Under the pieces are notes generated by a model. It searched no databases, was not told where the DNA came from, and saw nothing but the letters and a program-made list of their open reading frames with translations. A DNA stretch of 64,000 nt, taken from the NCBI GenBank assembly GCA_022072125.1, contig JAJVIH010000016.1, positions 307,856 to 371,855 on the forward strand. Reading direction: 5' to 3'. How positions within the stretch are numbered: position 1 is the first letter of the stretch; each line of letters starts with the position of its first letter. Of this stretch, positions 44,243 to 52,366 are shown piece by piece. The position numbers were made by a program, and so were the translations under genes. This DNA is from Myxococcota bacterium (lineage in GTDB: Bacteria > Myxococcota > JAJVIH01).

Positions 44243-44274
44243 CAGGGGAATGGATGGAAACATCCATTCCCCTG
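44243..44274 (-). terminator. Perfect 14-bp hairpin after the Cys-rich lipoprotein gene
   Basis: CAGGGGAATGGATG-GAAA-CATCCATTCCCCTG, perfect, with a GAAA loop on the + strand and TTTC on the minus strand. It begins 8 bp after the minus-strand stop codon at 44283. No U-tract follows, so it may protect the mRNA 3' end as well as terminate. Confidence 0.55.
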
Positions 44275-44282
44275 GATGCGAT

Positions 44283-46433
44283 CTACGGTCCGCTGGTGAA
44301 TTTGATCGGCGCGGTTCCTTTCGGAATCGCCACGAAATCGCGGGCGATGATCTGCGTCGAGCAGGGACCGTCAAAGTACGAAGCCACCTTGGCGGTATAC
44401 TCCTTGCCGTCACAGAACAGAATCTCCGTGATGTAGGCGTCGCCGGCGCAGCCATTGCCCGCGCGCAGGATGCCCACCACCATTTCCGTGTCGAAATTCA
44501 CGGACGGCGGCGGATTCTTCCCAGCGCAGACTTTTTTGTACACGTCGTTCCATTCGGTGGGGGTGCGCGCCACGTAATCCCCGTTGTTGGAGAGGTTGGT
44601 GCAGCCCTCCAACTTCAGTGATCGCAAGGTCTGTATCTTGCAGGTGGGCGTGCCCGGTTTGCATTTGCACTCCTGGCAGCCGGTGCTGGAGACATTGAAC
44701 CCGCCGGGGCAGCTCAATTCCTCGCAGTTGAGCGGCTGGCAGGGAGCGGGCAGGCATTCGCAGAGCGGACATCCAAACTCGTCCAGCTTGTTGCCATTGG
44801 GGCAGAAGATGCCGCAGACGGGGCCGCATTGCGGGCCAAAGCACCGGGTGATGGCCTTGCGCATCACATCGGGTTTGTCAGCAACCAAACGCGCCACCTC
44901 ATACTGGTAACGGAAGCCGTTGACGCCGAAGCTGCCTGGTCCGCGCTTCACGCCTTCAAAGGAAATCCAGGCCATCCTCATGCCCTTGTCGAAGGGCGGG
45001 CTGACCCAGGTCGGTTCGCGTCCCAGCGGCCACACCAGATCGGCGACATCCCGGCCGCCAAAGATGGCGTCGCACGAGATATTGGATTCGCTCATCTGGG
45101 CGAAGTAACCAAAGCCGCCGAAATCCGCGGTGATCCAGACGCCTTCAAAGGTTCCTTTTTCTTCCTTGATGGGAGTGCAGGCGCAGGATTCGCAGCCGCG
45201 GCGATCCACCTCGCAGGTCAGTGTCTCGTTCTTGGCGCAGGTGGGACGGGTCACCACCGGACAGGATGCCGGCTGGCAGTAACATTCCTTGCATTCGGTG
45301 GTGGGGTTGGTGTTGCACACCAGCCGGGTTCCTGGCCCGCAGGTGGTTGGCGGCGGCGGACAAGGAACCTTGACGCAACTGCACGCAGGGCAATCCCCCG
45401 GGCGATCGTAACATTCCAGGTACTGCCCCTTGGAGCAGGCTGGCGGCTGGGGACAGACCTTGCACTGGCAGTAGTTGCAGCCATCCTTGGAGTTGTAATT
45501 GCAGACGGGGGTTTCGCCGCGCCGGCAGACGGGGTTGTCCGGGCAGATATTGCCGCAGGAGCAATAGGTGCAGCCGTCTGGTCCCTGATAGCAGGAGCCG
45601 GGAGAGCCCGGCGGGCAGGGGGCGATGGGGGGGCACTTCACCGGTTCGCAGGTACAGACCGAACAGCCGTTTTGATCCAGCGAACACACCCGGTTGCTAT
45701 TGGGCGGGCACGCGGGAACAGGCTTGCATTCAGGCGGCTGGCAGATACAGGCGGGACAACGTTCGCCCGGACGGGTTCCGGTCACGCAACCCGGTTTGCA
45801 TGCGACGGGGGGGCATTCCTCGCGGCACGCACAGATCGTGCAACCATCGGGTCCGTTGCGGCATTCCGGAATGGAATTGGGCGGACAATCCGGCTGCGGC
45901 GGGCACTCGACCGGTTCGCATTTACAGATGGGGCAACCGTTGACGTCGTTCCCGCTACACACCGAACGGGTTCCCGCCGGACAAGCGACGGCGCCGCATG
46001 CGACTGGAACATCTCCCGGTCCGCCATCGGGAACCGCGACACAGGAACATACCGGACACCCCTGAGGGTCCCGGCCGGAACAGTCAGGGCGCGATCCAGA
46101 CGGGCACGCTTGGCCGATTTCCGGACAGGCTTCTGGCACGCAGTCGCAGCTTTCGCAGCCATTTTGATCGAGGATGCAGAATTTTCGCGTCCCTGGCTGG
46201 CACTGGACTTCCTTCATTGGACAGACAACCGGCCCATCGCCGGGAATGCCGCCATCCGGAACGGCGCCGTCGCTGGGAGTTGCGCCATCGGAGGTTCCGC
46301 CCGCGTCTCCGGCGTCTCCGCCGGGGGAATTGGGATCATCCCCTTGCCGTTCAAATCCGCTGGAGCAGGATGCCAAAGTCAGCGCGGCCAACAACAAACC
46401 CGCGCGCGCCAGACGCCAATCGTAACCGGACAT
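44283..46433 (-). CDS. Cys-rich lipoprotein with about 13 antistasin-like repeats (716 aa)
   Basis: ATG 46433 gives MSGYDWRLARAGLLLAALTLASC, a lipobox with Cys 23; an Asp/Gly/Pro stalk follows. About eleven tandem units of 28-36 residues come next, each close to CPPxxxCxPGxxxxCxxDxxGCxxCxC, for example PGTRKFCILDQNGCESCDC and PNSNRVCSLDQNGCSVCTC. This Cys order is that of antistasin-type inhibitor domains. A globular domain of about 125 residues without Cys repeats interrupts (KGTFEGVWITADFGGFGYFA), then two more units, then a C-terminal domain with a DTEMVVGILRAGNGC segment. Surface exposure and many disulfides are likely. Protease inhibition, adhesion or carbohydrate binding are possible; none is shown. 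Promoter and terminator are both visible. Confidence 0.8.
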   Translation of the reverse strand: MSGYDWRLARAGLLLAALTLASCSSGFERQGDDPNSPGGDAGDAGGTSDGATPSDGAVPDGGIPGDGPVVCPMKEVQCQPGTRKFCILDQNGCESCDCVPEACPEIGQACPSGSRPDCSGRDPQGCPVCSCVAVPDGGPGDVPVACGAVACPAGTRSVCSGNDVNGCPICKCEPVECPPQPDCPPNSIPECRNGPDGCTICACREECPPVACKPGCVTGTRPGERCPACICQPPECKPVPACPPNSNRVCSLDQNGCSVCTCEPVKCPPIAPCPPGSPGSCYQGPDGCTYCSCGNICPDNPVCRRGETPVCNYNSKDGCNYCQCKVCPQPPACSKGQYLECYDRPGDCPACSCVKVPCPPPPTTCGPGTRLVCNTNPTTECKECYCQPASCPVVTRPTCAKNETLTCEVDRRGCESCACTPIKEEKGTFEGVWITADFGGFGYFAQMSESNISCDAIFGGRDVADLVWPLGREPTWVSPPFDKGMRMAWISFEGVKRGPGSFGVNGFRYQYEVARLVADKPDVMRKAITRCFGPQCGPVCGIFCPNGNKLDEFGCPLCECLPAPCQPLNCEELSCPGGFNVSSTGCQECKCKPGTPTCKIQTLRSLKLEGCTNLSNNGDYVARTPTEWNDVYKKVCAGKNPPPSVNFDTEMVVGILRAGNGCAGDAYITEILFCDGKEYTAKVASYFDGPCSTQIIARDFVAIPKGTAPIKFTSGP

Positions 46434-46466
46434 GATATCCCCCGTGGGAGACTGGACCCCGCGCCC

Positions 46467-46496
46467 ACTATAGGCAATCTGATTGTAAACATGCAA
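46467..46496 (-). promoter_or_regulatory. Promoter of the Cys-rich lipoprotein gene
   Basis: On the minus strand TTGCAT (46491-46496), an 18-bp spacer and TATAGT (46467-46472), about 34 bp before ATG 46433. The ORF-track start at 46523 lies upstream of it. Confidence 0.55.
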
Positions 46497-46628
46497 GCGG
46501 ACAGGAAACCGCTTCATCGCCATTCACCACCCGGAACGGCGCGGGAAACGGAGTGCGGCCGTGGACATTTGCCAATCTTGATGGAGGGCGTTCTTGACCC
46601 AGGGGGCGGCGTGCGCGAGCCTGCGGTC

Positions 46629-46982
46629 ATGGCGAATCCGTGCTCCATCGCATTGGTTTTGGCGTTGGCTGGTTTGTCCTGTTTACCGGCTTTGGCCGCC
46701 CCCGGCGACGGCTATCAATATATCTATACCTACACGGATGCTTCCGGCGGGCAGGTGGTCACCGATGATCCCCGCTCCATCCCCAAGGATGGGAAAGACA
46801 TTCGCGTCACCCGTTTCCGCAAGAATGAAGACGGCGCCACCGCCATCCAGTCCGGCGATCAGATTTTCCGGGCGGACGCCGTTCCATCCACGGTCTCTCC
46901 AGCGGCGGAGCCCAGGACGGCTCCGGCGCCGCGGCCCGATCCGCCTTCTCCCAAATCCAGCGGCAAAAAGAAGAAGCCCTGA
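46629..46982 (+). CDS. Exported DUF4124-like small protein (117 aa)
   Basis: Only the final part of ORF 44829-46982 is coding. ATG 46629 gives MANPCSIALVLALAGLSCLPALAA, a signal peptide, and then YQYIYTYTDASGGQVVTDDPRSIP, which has the aromatic-strand and D-P pattern of DUF4124. The tail is Pro/Ser/Lys-rich (ending KSSGKKKKP) and could bind anionic wall or LPS material. ATG 46579 is a possible upstream start. The function is unknown. Confidence 0.65.
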   Translation: MANPCSIALVLALAGLSCLPALAAPGDGYQYIYTYTDASGGQVVTDDPRSIPKDGKDIRVTRFRKNEDGATAIQSGDQIFRADAVPSTVSPAAEPRTAPAPRPDPPSPKSSGKKKKP

Positions 46983-47035
46983 GGCCGCGGACAGGAAGAA
47001 CCTCATTCCCGCGTACGCGGAGCAGACTCTTCATA

Positions 47036-47070
47036 CAAACAAAAATCCCGCCGTCCGGAAGACGGCGGGA
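47036..47070 (-). terminator. Intrinsic terminator of the aldolase gene
   Basis: TCCCGCCGTC and GACGGCGGGA form a perfect 10-bp stem at 47046-47070; on the minus strand it is followed by TTTTTGTTTG. It lies 24 bp past the aldolase stop codon and could also act on the + strand gene. Confidence 0.75.
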
Positions 47071-47093
47071 ATATGGTTGGGGCTTGAACCGGT

Positions 47094-48053
47094 TTAGCGG
47101 ATCTTGCCAGCGAAAGCGGGCAGGGGACCCGGCGATTCGTCGAGCAGGTCCTGCAGTTTCCTGGTGATGGCCAGGGCGTCGGGCTTCTTCCGCTTCCACA
47201 TGTTGCGGCCGAAGATGAATCCAAAGCAGCCCGCTTTTACGCAGGTGGTCGCTTTATGCACCACGTCGTCTTCGCCAGTTTCGGAGCCGCCGGAGAACAG
47301 CACGGGAATCCCCTGGGCGGCCTCGACCACGCGGCGGGTGCGCTCAAACTCGGCCTGATCCGCCGGCATGGCCTGGAAATCCTTCTCCAGTTTGCGGAAG
47401 TAGGAGGGAATCTTGCTGTTGTCGAGGTAAGCCGCTTCGCCCGCCTTGGGCTGATTGGCCTTGATCACCGAGGCGCCCATTTCCATCGCCATGCGGGTCG
47501 CCGACTCCACCGCGTAGGTCGAGTCACGGCCGCCCTTGGCGTCAATCGCGTCGCCGCGCGGATAGGCCCACACGATCAGCGGCATCCCATATTCTTCGCA
47601 CTTCTTGCGCAGGGCGGATAACTGGGCGATGTCCTGGTCCTGCCGCGGCGAGCCGTAATACAGCGTGTATCCCACGCCCACGGCGCCCAGGCGCACGGCG
47701 TCTTCGATATATCCGGTGTAGGTGCTGAAGGCGTCCTTGTCCGAAGGAATGCTGGTCTTGCCATTGAGCTTGATGATGAGCGGAACCGCGCCGTCGTATT
47801 GGGACCAGTAACGCTGCGACAGCCCATAATGAACGGCGACGGCGCTGTACTGGCCTTCCACGCCCAGATCCATGATGTAATTGGGATTGGCGGCGTCGGA
47901 TTCGGCCTCGCGGTGGCGGGCGTCATGCTCCACGAACTGGTCATAGGGTAGAATCAGCGACGTGCCGTTGGCGCGCACGATCTGGCGCAACCGGGTGATT
48001 TCGCCGGTGGAGAAATGACAGTGGCGGAAGAAACGCAGAATATCCTGGGCCAT
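47094..48053 (-). CDS. fbaB: Class I fructose-bisphosphate aldolase, FbaB/DhnA type (319 aa)
   Basis: A Schiff-base aldolase of the archaeal/DhnA type, unrelated to the zinc class II enzymes. Landmarks are LILPYDQFVEHDARH near residue 30, VPLIIKLNGKTSIP, GAVGVGYTLYYGSP, PLIVWAYPRGDA and ASVIKANQPK with a candidate Schiff-base Lys, plus the phosphate-binding IPVLFSGGSE and GCFGFIFGRN. It cleaves or forms fructose-1,6-bisphosphate in glycolysis/gluconeogenesis. ATG 48053 (AGGACA upstream) replaces the ORF-track start 48203, which lies upstream of the promoter. Monocistronic, with promoter and terminator visible. Confidence 0.92.
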   Translation of the reverse strand: MAQDILRFFRHCHFSTGEITRLRQIVRANGTSLILPYDQFVEHDARHREAESDAANPNYIMDLGVEGQYSAVAVHYGLSQRYWSQYDGAVPLIIKLNGKTSIPSDKDAFSTYTGYIEDAVRLGAVGVGYTLYYGSPRQDQDIAQLSALRKKCEEYGMPLIVWAYPRGDAIDAKGGRDSTYAVESATRMAMEMGASVIKANQPKAGEAAYLDNSKIPSYFRKLEKDFQAMPADQAEFERTRRVVEAAQGIPVLFSGGSETGEDDVVHKATTCVKAGCFGFIFGRNMWKRKKPDALAITRKLQDLLDESPGPLPAFAGKIR

Positions 48054-48113
48054 GGGTTTGTCCTGTAATGAAAAGCGGCCGGTGAGGGCCAGCCGGTCGA
48101 ATTGCGGAGAAAC

Positions 48114-48142
48114 AAGATAGCAGAAAACCGGTTCGATGTCCA
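48114..48142 (-). promoter_or_regulatory. Promoter of the aldolase gene
   Basis: On the minus strand TGGACA (48137-48142), a 17-bp spacer and TATCTT (48114-48119), about 60 bp before ATG 48053. Confidence 0.6.
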
Positions 48143-48477
48143 CGCATGGGAACCGGGGCGCTGACCTGCTGGCGGATGCGCGGCGTCCAGCCATGAAACC
48201 CAAACTCCGGAAACGGGGCCGGAGAAGGGACTTCCGGAGAAAGAAGAAGTTGTCACGGCGCTGGAGGAAATCCTGGCGAAACGGGGCATGGCGAAAGCGG
48301 AGATTGAACGGTGGAAGAAGGATTGCGAGGCGCCGCCGGCCGCGGCCATTCCCGGGTGTGTCTGCCTGATACCTGAGCGGGCGGCGGAAATGATGAACGC
48401 GTCAATGTGCTTACAACGATTGGAGTTCATGCCGCACGCCAGATCGGAAGAACCGTGCTCCCGATCACAAAAAGCAG

Positions 48478-48505
48478 TTGCCAGCGTGCGCCGCTTTGTT
48501 ACAAT
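48478..48505 (+). promoter_or_regulatory. Promoter of the small charged protein gene
   Basis: TTGCCA (48478-48483), a 16-bp spacer and TACAAT (48500-48505), 45 bp before ATG 48550. The TTG used as start in the ORF track is the -35 element. Confidence 0.6.
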
Positions 48506-48549
48506 GTCTTCCAGCCGTTCCTGAGTGGGTCCTGAAGTCGAGGAAAACC

Positions 48550-48885
48550 ATGAGCAAAAAAGACAAAGAGAAGTTGGATAAAGCCGAAAAGAAGGATTCC
48601 AAGGCCATCAAACTGCCCACAGGCGCCCATCAGGCCGCCGTGCCGGACGATATTGAAGATGCCGCCAGGCAAACCGGCGAAAATGTGCGCCCCACCAGCG
48701 GCATCTTTCCCATCAATTCCGCCGCGAACATGGGCGAGTCCAACGTGGGCCGCAGCATCAAGAAACGGCCTTCGACCCTGGCGGGCGTCTCCCTCGACGA
48801 CTGGCTGGTCAGCGACGAAAAGGTCAAGGAATGGGCTGACAAGCCGGTGGATGACACGCCAACCGGCCAGGACAAGAAAAAGTAA
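48550..48885 (+). CDS. Small highly charged cytoplasmic protein (111 aa)
   Basis: ATG 48550 (GAGG 7 bp upstream) gives MSKKDKEKLDKAEKKDSKAI, a Lys/Asp/Glu-rich start with no signal peptide. The middle (TSGIFPINSAANMGESNVGRSIKKRPSTLAGVSLDDWL) looks more ordered; the end is again charged (PTGQDKKK). No family is recognised. It has its own promoter and stands alone between divergent and convergent neighbours, which supports it being a real gene. Confidence 0.6.
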   Translation: MSKKDKEKLDKAEKKDSKAIKLPTGAHQAAVPDDIEDAARQTGENVRPTSGIFPINSAANMGESNVGRSIKKRPSTLAGVSLDDWLVSDEKVKEWADKPVDDTPTGQDKKK

Positions 48886-48938
48886 ACCGGAGTTGCGGCC
48901 GAAGCCGCTTGTGACGCGCGGTCCCTGGCCGCGGGGAC

Positions 48939-50831
48939 TCACTTCCGGTCAAAATGCGGGAAGACCTTGTCTTCGAAGACCTTCTGCAGTGCGGGGTCGA
49001 GTTTGGCCACGCGGTCTGCATAATCCTCGCGCACGGGAATATGGTAGCCATGGTCCCGCTTCTGCACCGGCGGCATCCATGCGGTGTGCAGCGAGAAGGT
49101 CATGTCGAAATCCGGATGCCCCAGGCGGCAGAGGGGACCTTGCGCCAGGTTGGCGGCGTCGAAAATCCATAGTTCGTCGCCCGAGGATTTGGGATTGCTT
49201 TTGTCGTCCGACACCATGACCATCATGATGTAGCCCTGATTGGAGGCGGCCGCGCCGCGTTTGGGCGCGAACAGCGGCGACAACCCCGCGCGGCCGGCGG
49301 GGAAGCGGTAGCCATCGGCGATTTTCATTTCGCGGGCGTCCAGCCGCACGATGGAAGCGGGCTGGCGTATGTCTTTCATCCGCTCCACGGGGATCTTGCG
49401 GTAGGGATATTTGGCGTACATGTCCCATAGGCGTTGGGTCAGGGTCTCCGGCGTTTGACCGGCGCACAGCCAGTACAGGTTTTCCATGCGCGGTCCGGGC
49501 TGGAAATCGCGGTGGGTGTACAGCGCCACGCCCCAGGTCCAGTCTTCGTCCGTGAGATGCAGGCTCTCAAGAACCTTGCCGCTTTCGCCGTCAATCACAT
49601 GGCGTCCCATCGTGTTGATGTCCATGCCCGCGCCCATGACGCCGAGGATCTCGCGCCGCGGCGAGCCGCCGCCCACCAGGGTGTCGCTGGCGCGCAGCCA
49701 TTCAGACGGATCGGTGGCGGGGATATGTCCCATGTGCAGGGTGATTTTGCCGTCCGGATTGTCGTAATCAGCCAGGAAATGGGCGGCTTCGCGTTCCAGC
49801 ACCACTTTGCGGGCGGTGACCTTGCCGCCGCCCGTTTTCAGGTCGCGGCGGGCGAGAATATAGAGCACGCAGTCCGGGGACTGGGGTTTGGATTTCTCCG
49901 GATCAAAAAGCTGTTCGCCCTCGGCGTAGAACGCTGTGTCCATCAGGATGACATAATCCCGGGTGACGGCGAACTGGTGCGCGGTCTGGCGAATGCCCAG
50001 GCCCGCGCCTTCCGGTGAGACCAGCGTGTGCAGTTCCACGGGGCCGTCGCCACGCCAGCGCACCACATGGACAAAGGGTGTTCCGCCGACCAGATCGCCG
50101 CCGTAGTTGACGCTGAACACCTCCCCCGTGTGTTCGTCGTAATAGGGATGGGCGCTGGTCATGATGAGTTTGAATGGCCCGTTTATCACGGTCAGGTTAT
50201 CGGGCAGCGCGCCCGTCCACTCCCTGTTCCAGCCCATGGGCGTGGCCAACTCCAGCGAAACCGGATCAATTTCGTAGGGACGTCCGGCGTCGAAGGTGGC
50301 CATCAGCCGCTTGCCCATGGGCAGAAAGGCGGTGTTGACCTGGTTGCGCGCGCCCAGGATGGAAGACACCCGCGCCATCGCCACGGTGCGGAAACCCGCC
50401 TCCTCGCCCATGGTCGCCTGGTCCGCGTAGTAGCAGGGGGTGCGCATCAGCCGCGAACGGAAGGCCAGTTTATTGTCCTCGAAGTCCAGGCGGTAGACCA
50501 TGCCGTCGCCGTTGAAGACCGGGGAGCCATCGCCCAGCGGGATCGCGCTGATGATGAAACCGTGGCCCAGGATGTCCGTGGGCATCTTGCCGCTGAGAAC
50601 GTGCAGGTTGATATCCAGTTCCTTGCTGTTGGCGCGCCCCAGGGATGCGGGCATGCGCGCGGGCAGTTCTGGTCCGGTATCGGCCAGGACCGCCGCGGGC
50701 GAGGCTCCGCCATCGGCGGCGAGGCCTGCATCCGCCGATGGGGAAGAATCCGCGCAGCCAGGGAGAAAACGGGAAGCAGCGCCGGCGGCGAGGCCGGCGC
50801 CCAGGTGATGGATAAAAGTACGGCGATCCAT
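48939..50831 (-). CDS. Carotenoid oxygenase (RPE65/CCD family), Tat-type lipoprotein signal (630 aa)
   Basis: Non-haem iron dioxygenase of the carotenoid cleavage family, a seven-blade propeller. The four iron-ligand His can be placed in TSAHPYYDEHTGEVF, TAHQFAVTRDYVILMD, LHMGHIPATD and FSLHTAWMPP. The terminus MDRRTFIHHLGAGLAAGAASRFLPGC combines a twin-arginine motif with a lipobox (LPGC), so it is probably exported folded and lipid-anchored. Substrate may be a carotenoid, stilbene or lignin-type alkene; sequence alone does not say. No carotenoid gene is nearby. At 630 residues it is longer than typical members, partly from an Ala/Asp-rich stalk. Confidence 0.88.
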   Translation of the reverse strand: MDRRTFIHHLGAGLAAGAASRFLPGCADSSPSADAGLAADGGASPAAVLADTGPELPARMPASLGRANSKELDINLHVLSGKMPTDILGHGFIISAIPLGDGSPVFNGDGMVYRLDFEDNKLAFRSRLMRTPCYYADQATMGEEAGFRTVAMARVSSILGARNQVNTAFLPMGKRLMATFDAGRPYEIDPVSLELATPMGWNREWTGALPDNLTVINGPFKLIMTSAHPYYDEHTGEVFSVNYGGDLVGGTPFVHVVRWRGDGPVELHTLVSPEGAGLGIRQTAHQFAVTRDYVILMDTAFYAEGEQLFDPEKSKPQSPDCVLYILARRDLKTGGGKVTARKVVLEREAAHFLADYDNPDGKITLHMGHIPATDPSEWLRASDTLVGGGSPRREILGVMGAGMDINTMGRHVIDGESGKVLESLHLTDEDWTWGVALYTHRDFQPGPRMENLYWLCAGQTPETLTQRLWDMYAKYPYRKIPVERMKDIRQPASIVRLDAREMKIADGYRFPAGRAGLSPLFAPKRGAAASNQGYIMMVMVSDDKSNPKSSGDELWIFDAANLAQGPLCRLGHPDFDMTFSLHTAWMPPVQKRDHGYHIPVREDYADRVAKLDPALQKVFEDKVFPHFDRK

Positions 50832-51024
50832 ATGCGTAAGCGTACCCGCTGTTGATGGTGATGGGAGCCGGACCTTACCCGCAGGATTTGTTTCCAGGCA
50901 AGCAGCAGCGGCATTCTCTCATACGTGAGGGAAGGAATCCGCCGGCATGGCCGCCGTGGCGATCACTGAACTGGAGCCCTCGTATCAGGATGCGGGATAT
51001 TGCAGCCGGGTGGAAATGGGGAAG

Positions 51025-51444
51025 TTATCCCGCTTCGGCGGTTTTTTTCAGATCGTGGGCGAAGTCATCAAAAGCTGGTTGCAGGTCCGGAATGGATTTG
51101 GTGATCAGCGGCGCCATCAGGCCGGTAAACTCCTCGCGCATGCTGAAATCAACGGCTCCGCCTTTGGGCGTCAATGTGAAGGTGCGTTCGCCCTTGAACA
51201 GGCCCAGCGGCATGCCTCCTGTCCAGACCATGCATTTTTCCGGTTCGAGCAGGGTCACTTTCACCGGAAAGGCGCGCCCGGGGCTGATTTTGGCGAAGAT
51301 CTTGATGGTGCTTCCAGGGGTGATGACTCCCTCCACCTTGTCCACGGTCGTGTTCCAGGCTGGGTAGGCGGCGGCGTCCGTCAACAGGCGCCAAATGCGC
51401 TGCGCGGGGGCGTTGATGGTGATGTTGGTGGCGAAAGCTTTCAT
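51025..51444 (-). CDS. SRPBCC domain protein, CoxG-like (139 aa)
   Basis: MKAFATNITINAPAQRIWRLLTDAAAYPAWN opens a typical SRPBCC/CoxG-type fold, with LEPEKCMVWTGGMPLGLFKGERTFTL and a C-terminal helix (IPDLQPAFDDFAHDLKKTAE). Members bind hydrophobic molecules; the ligand is unknown. No CO dehydrogenase genes are nearby, so the CoxG label means fold only. TCCTGGTGAGG-like spacing upstream (AGGAGAATGC on the minus strand) supports ATG 51444. It may be cotranscribed with the carotenoid oxygenase 193 bp further on. Confidence 0.8.
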   Translation of the reverse strand: MKAFATNITINAPAQRIWRLLTDAAAYPAWNTTVDKVEGVITPGSTIKIFAKISPGRAFPVKVTLLEPEKCMVWTGGMPLGLFKGERTFTLTPKGGAVDFSMREEFTGLMAPLITKSIPDLQPAFDDFAHDLKKTAEAG

Positions 51445-51673
51445 GCATTCTCCTGGTGAGGCGGCTGGTGAGCCATGGATATACGTATTTCCGGCGCCCG
51501 GTCACCCGTATGGGTGAAATTGTTTTTCCGGGCGGCAAAACATTCCTTCGCGCGGGAGTTTCAGCCACAAGCCGCGGTCTGCTTCTGGAATCGAAACCCC
51601 TTCCCTGAATGCGCCCTTCGTGGCGTCCCCAGCCGCAATCCCGAGGCCAATCGCCAGAAAAGCTGTTCCAGGG

Positions 51674-52366
51674 TCATTTTTTTCTTGTCCCTCCCGCGCC
51701 CAACTCCGCCGCTAACCATTGGTGAACGGGAAGCAGGTCGCGGAGCCGTTCCACACACCACCCGGTCAATCCGGGCTGCGTCAGAAGTTTTTTGGGCATG
51801 GGCTCGCCAAACCGGATTTGAAAACAGTTCCTGCGCAACAGATCCGCGCGCGGGTGATCATCGCTCCATGGGGATGGCGTACGTTTGAGTTGGTCCCCGG
51901 CGACCTCCACTCCATGCCTGGAATGCGCCTTGAACACGGCTTCAATCGCCCGTGATAACGCTTCCCCACGGGGGCCCGCGACGGCTTGACGCCAACGGCT
52001 CCGTGTTTCTGGTGTAAACATGGCGCCGCTGGCGAATCCGGCGGAATCGCCAGCGATCCGGATCCACAATGTGGGCGCGGTTTTTTTGTCCGGACCCGCC
52101 CAAGCCGTCAGGAGAAGATGGTCTTTGTAACGGGGCGATCCAGGCGCGGCGAAACGCAAATCCGTGTGGAGGGGCGATACCGAACCGCGCGGAATCACGG
52201 TGAGTCCGGCGTCCAGCACTCCGGCCACATCCTGAATCAGCGCCGCGCCGGGTTTGAAAAGTCCGGAAGACAACAAATCCTTCTGTTCCGCATATTGGGC
52301 TGGATCAAATTTAGGCAGGGACGGCAGAAGCGCCAGCGCGGCGGGATTGAAACCTGGAAACGCCAT
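51674..52366 (-). CDS. DUF2461 family protein (230 aa)
   Basis: Recognised by the order of conserved pieces: LHTDLRFAAPGSPRYKDHLLLTAW, then LWIRIAGDSAGFASGAMFTPE, then HPRADLLRRNCFQIRF. These correspond to the R-x-D-x-RF...YK, G-x-G...P and HPR-x-x-LL positions of DUF2461. The family is cytoplasmic with no established function. This member has somewhat shortened spacing at its start compared with the usual FLxxLxxNNxxxWF opening. No operon partner. Confidence 0.75.
   Translation of the reverse strand: MAFPGFNPAALALLPSLPKFDPAQYAEQKDLLSSGLFKPGAALIQDVAGVLDAGLTVIPRGSVSPLHTDLRFAAPGSPRYKDHLLLTAWAGPDKKTAPTLWIRIAGDSAGFASGAMFTPETRSRWRQAVAGPRGEALSRAIEAVFKAHSRHGVEVAGDQLKRTPSPWSDDHPRADLLRRNCFQIRFGEPMPKKLLTQPGLTGWCVERLRDLLPVHQWLAAELGAGGTRKK

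Larger units (their letters stand above)
43786..44282. other. Intergenic region with three hairpins between convergent genes
   Basis: A 497-bp stretch with no supported gene; ORFs 43856-44062, 43902-44111 and 44208-44621 are not protein-like. It holds three perfect inverted repeats listed separately (43807-43831, 44097-44125, 44243-44274). Confidence 0.6.
48054..48549. other. Intergenic region between aldolase and small charged protein genes
   Basis: A 496-bp divergent spacer holding two promoters, one per strand. An ORF on the + strand (visible part EKEEVVTALEEILAKRGMAKAEIERWKKD) is protein-like over about 40 residues but has no start with a ribosome site, and its end overlaps the promoter at 48478; it may be a gene remnant. 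Confidence 0.5.

Noticed and set aside
44829-46628. N-terminal part of 717-aa + strand ORF
   Set aside because: Antisense to the Cys-rich lipoprotein; only the part from 46629 is real.
48196-48524. Possible small + strand gene (EKEEVVTALEEILAKRG...)
   Set aside because: No start codon with ribosome site, and the 3' part overlaps a good promoter; at most a gene remnant.
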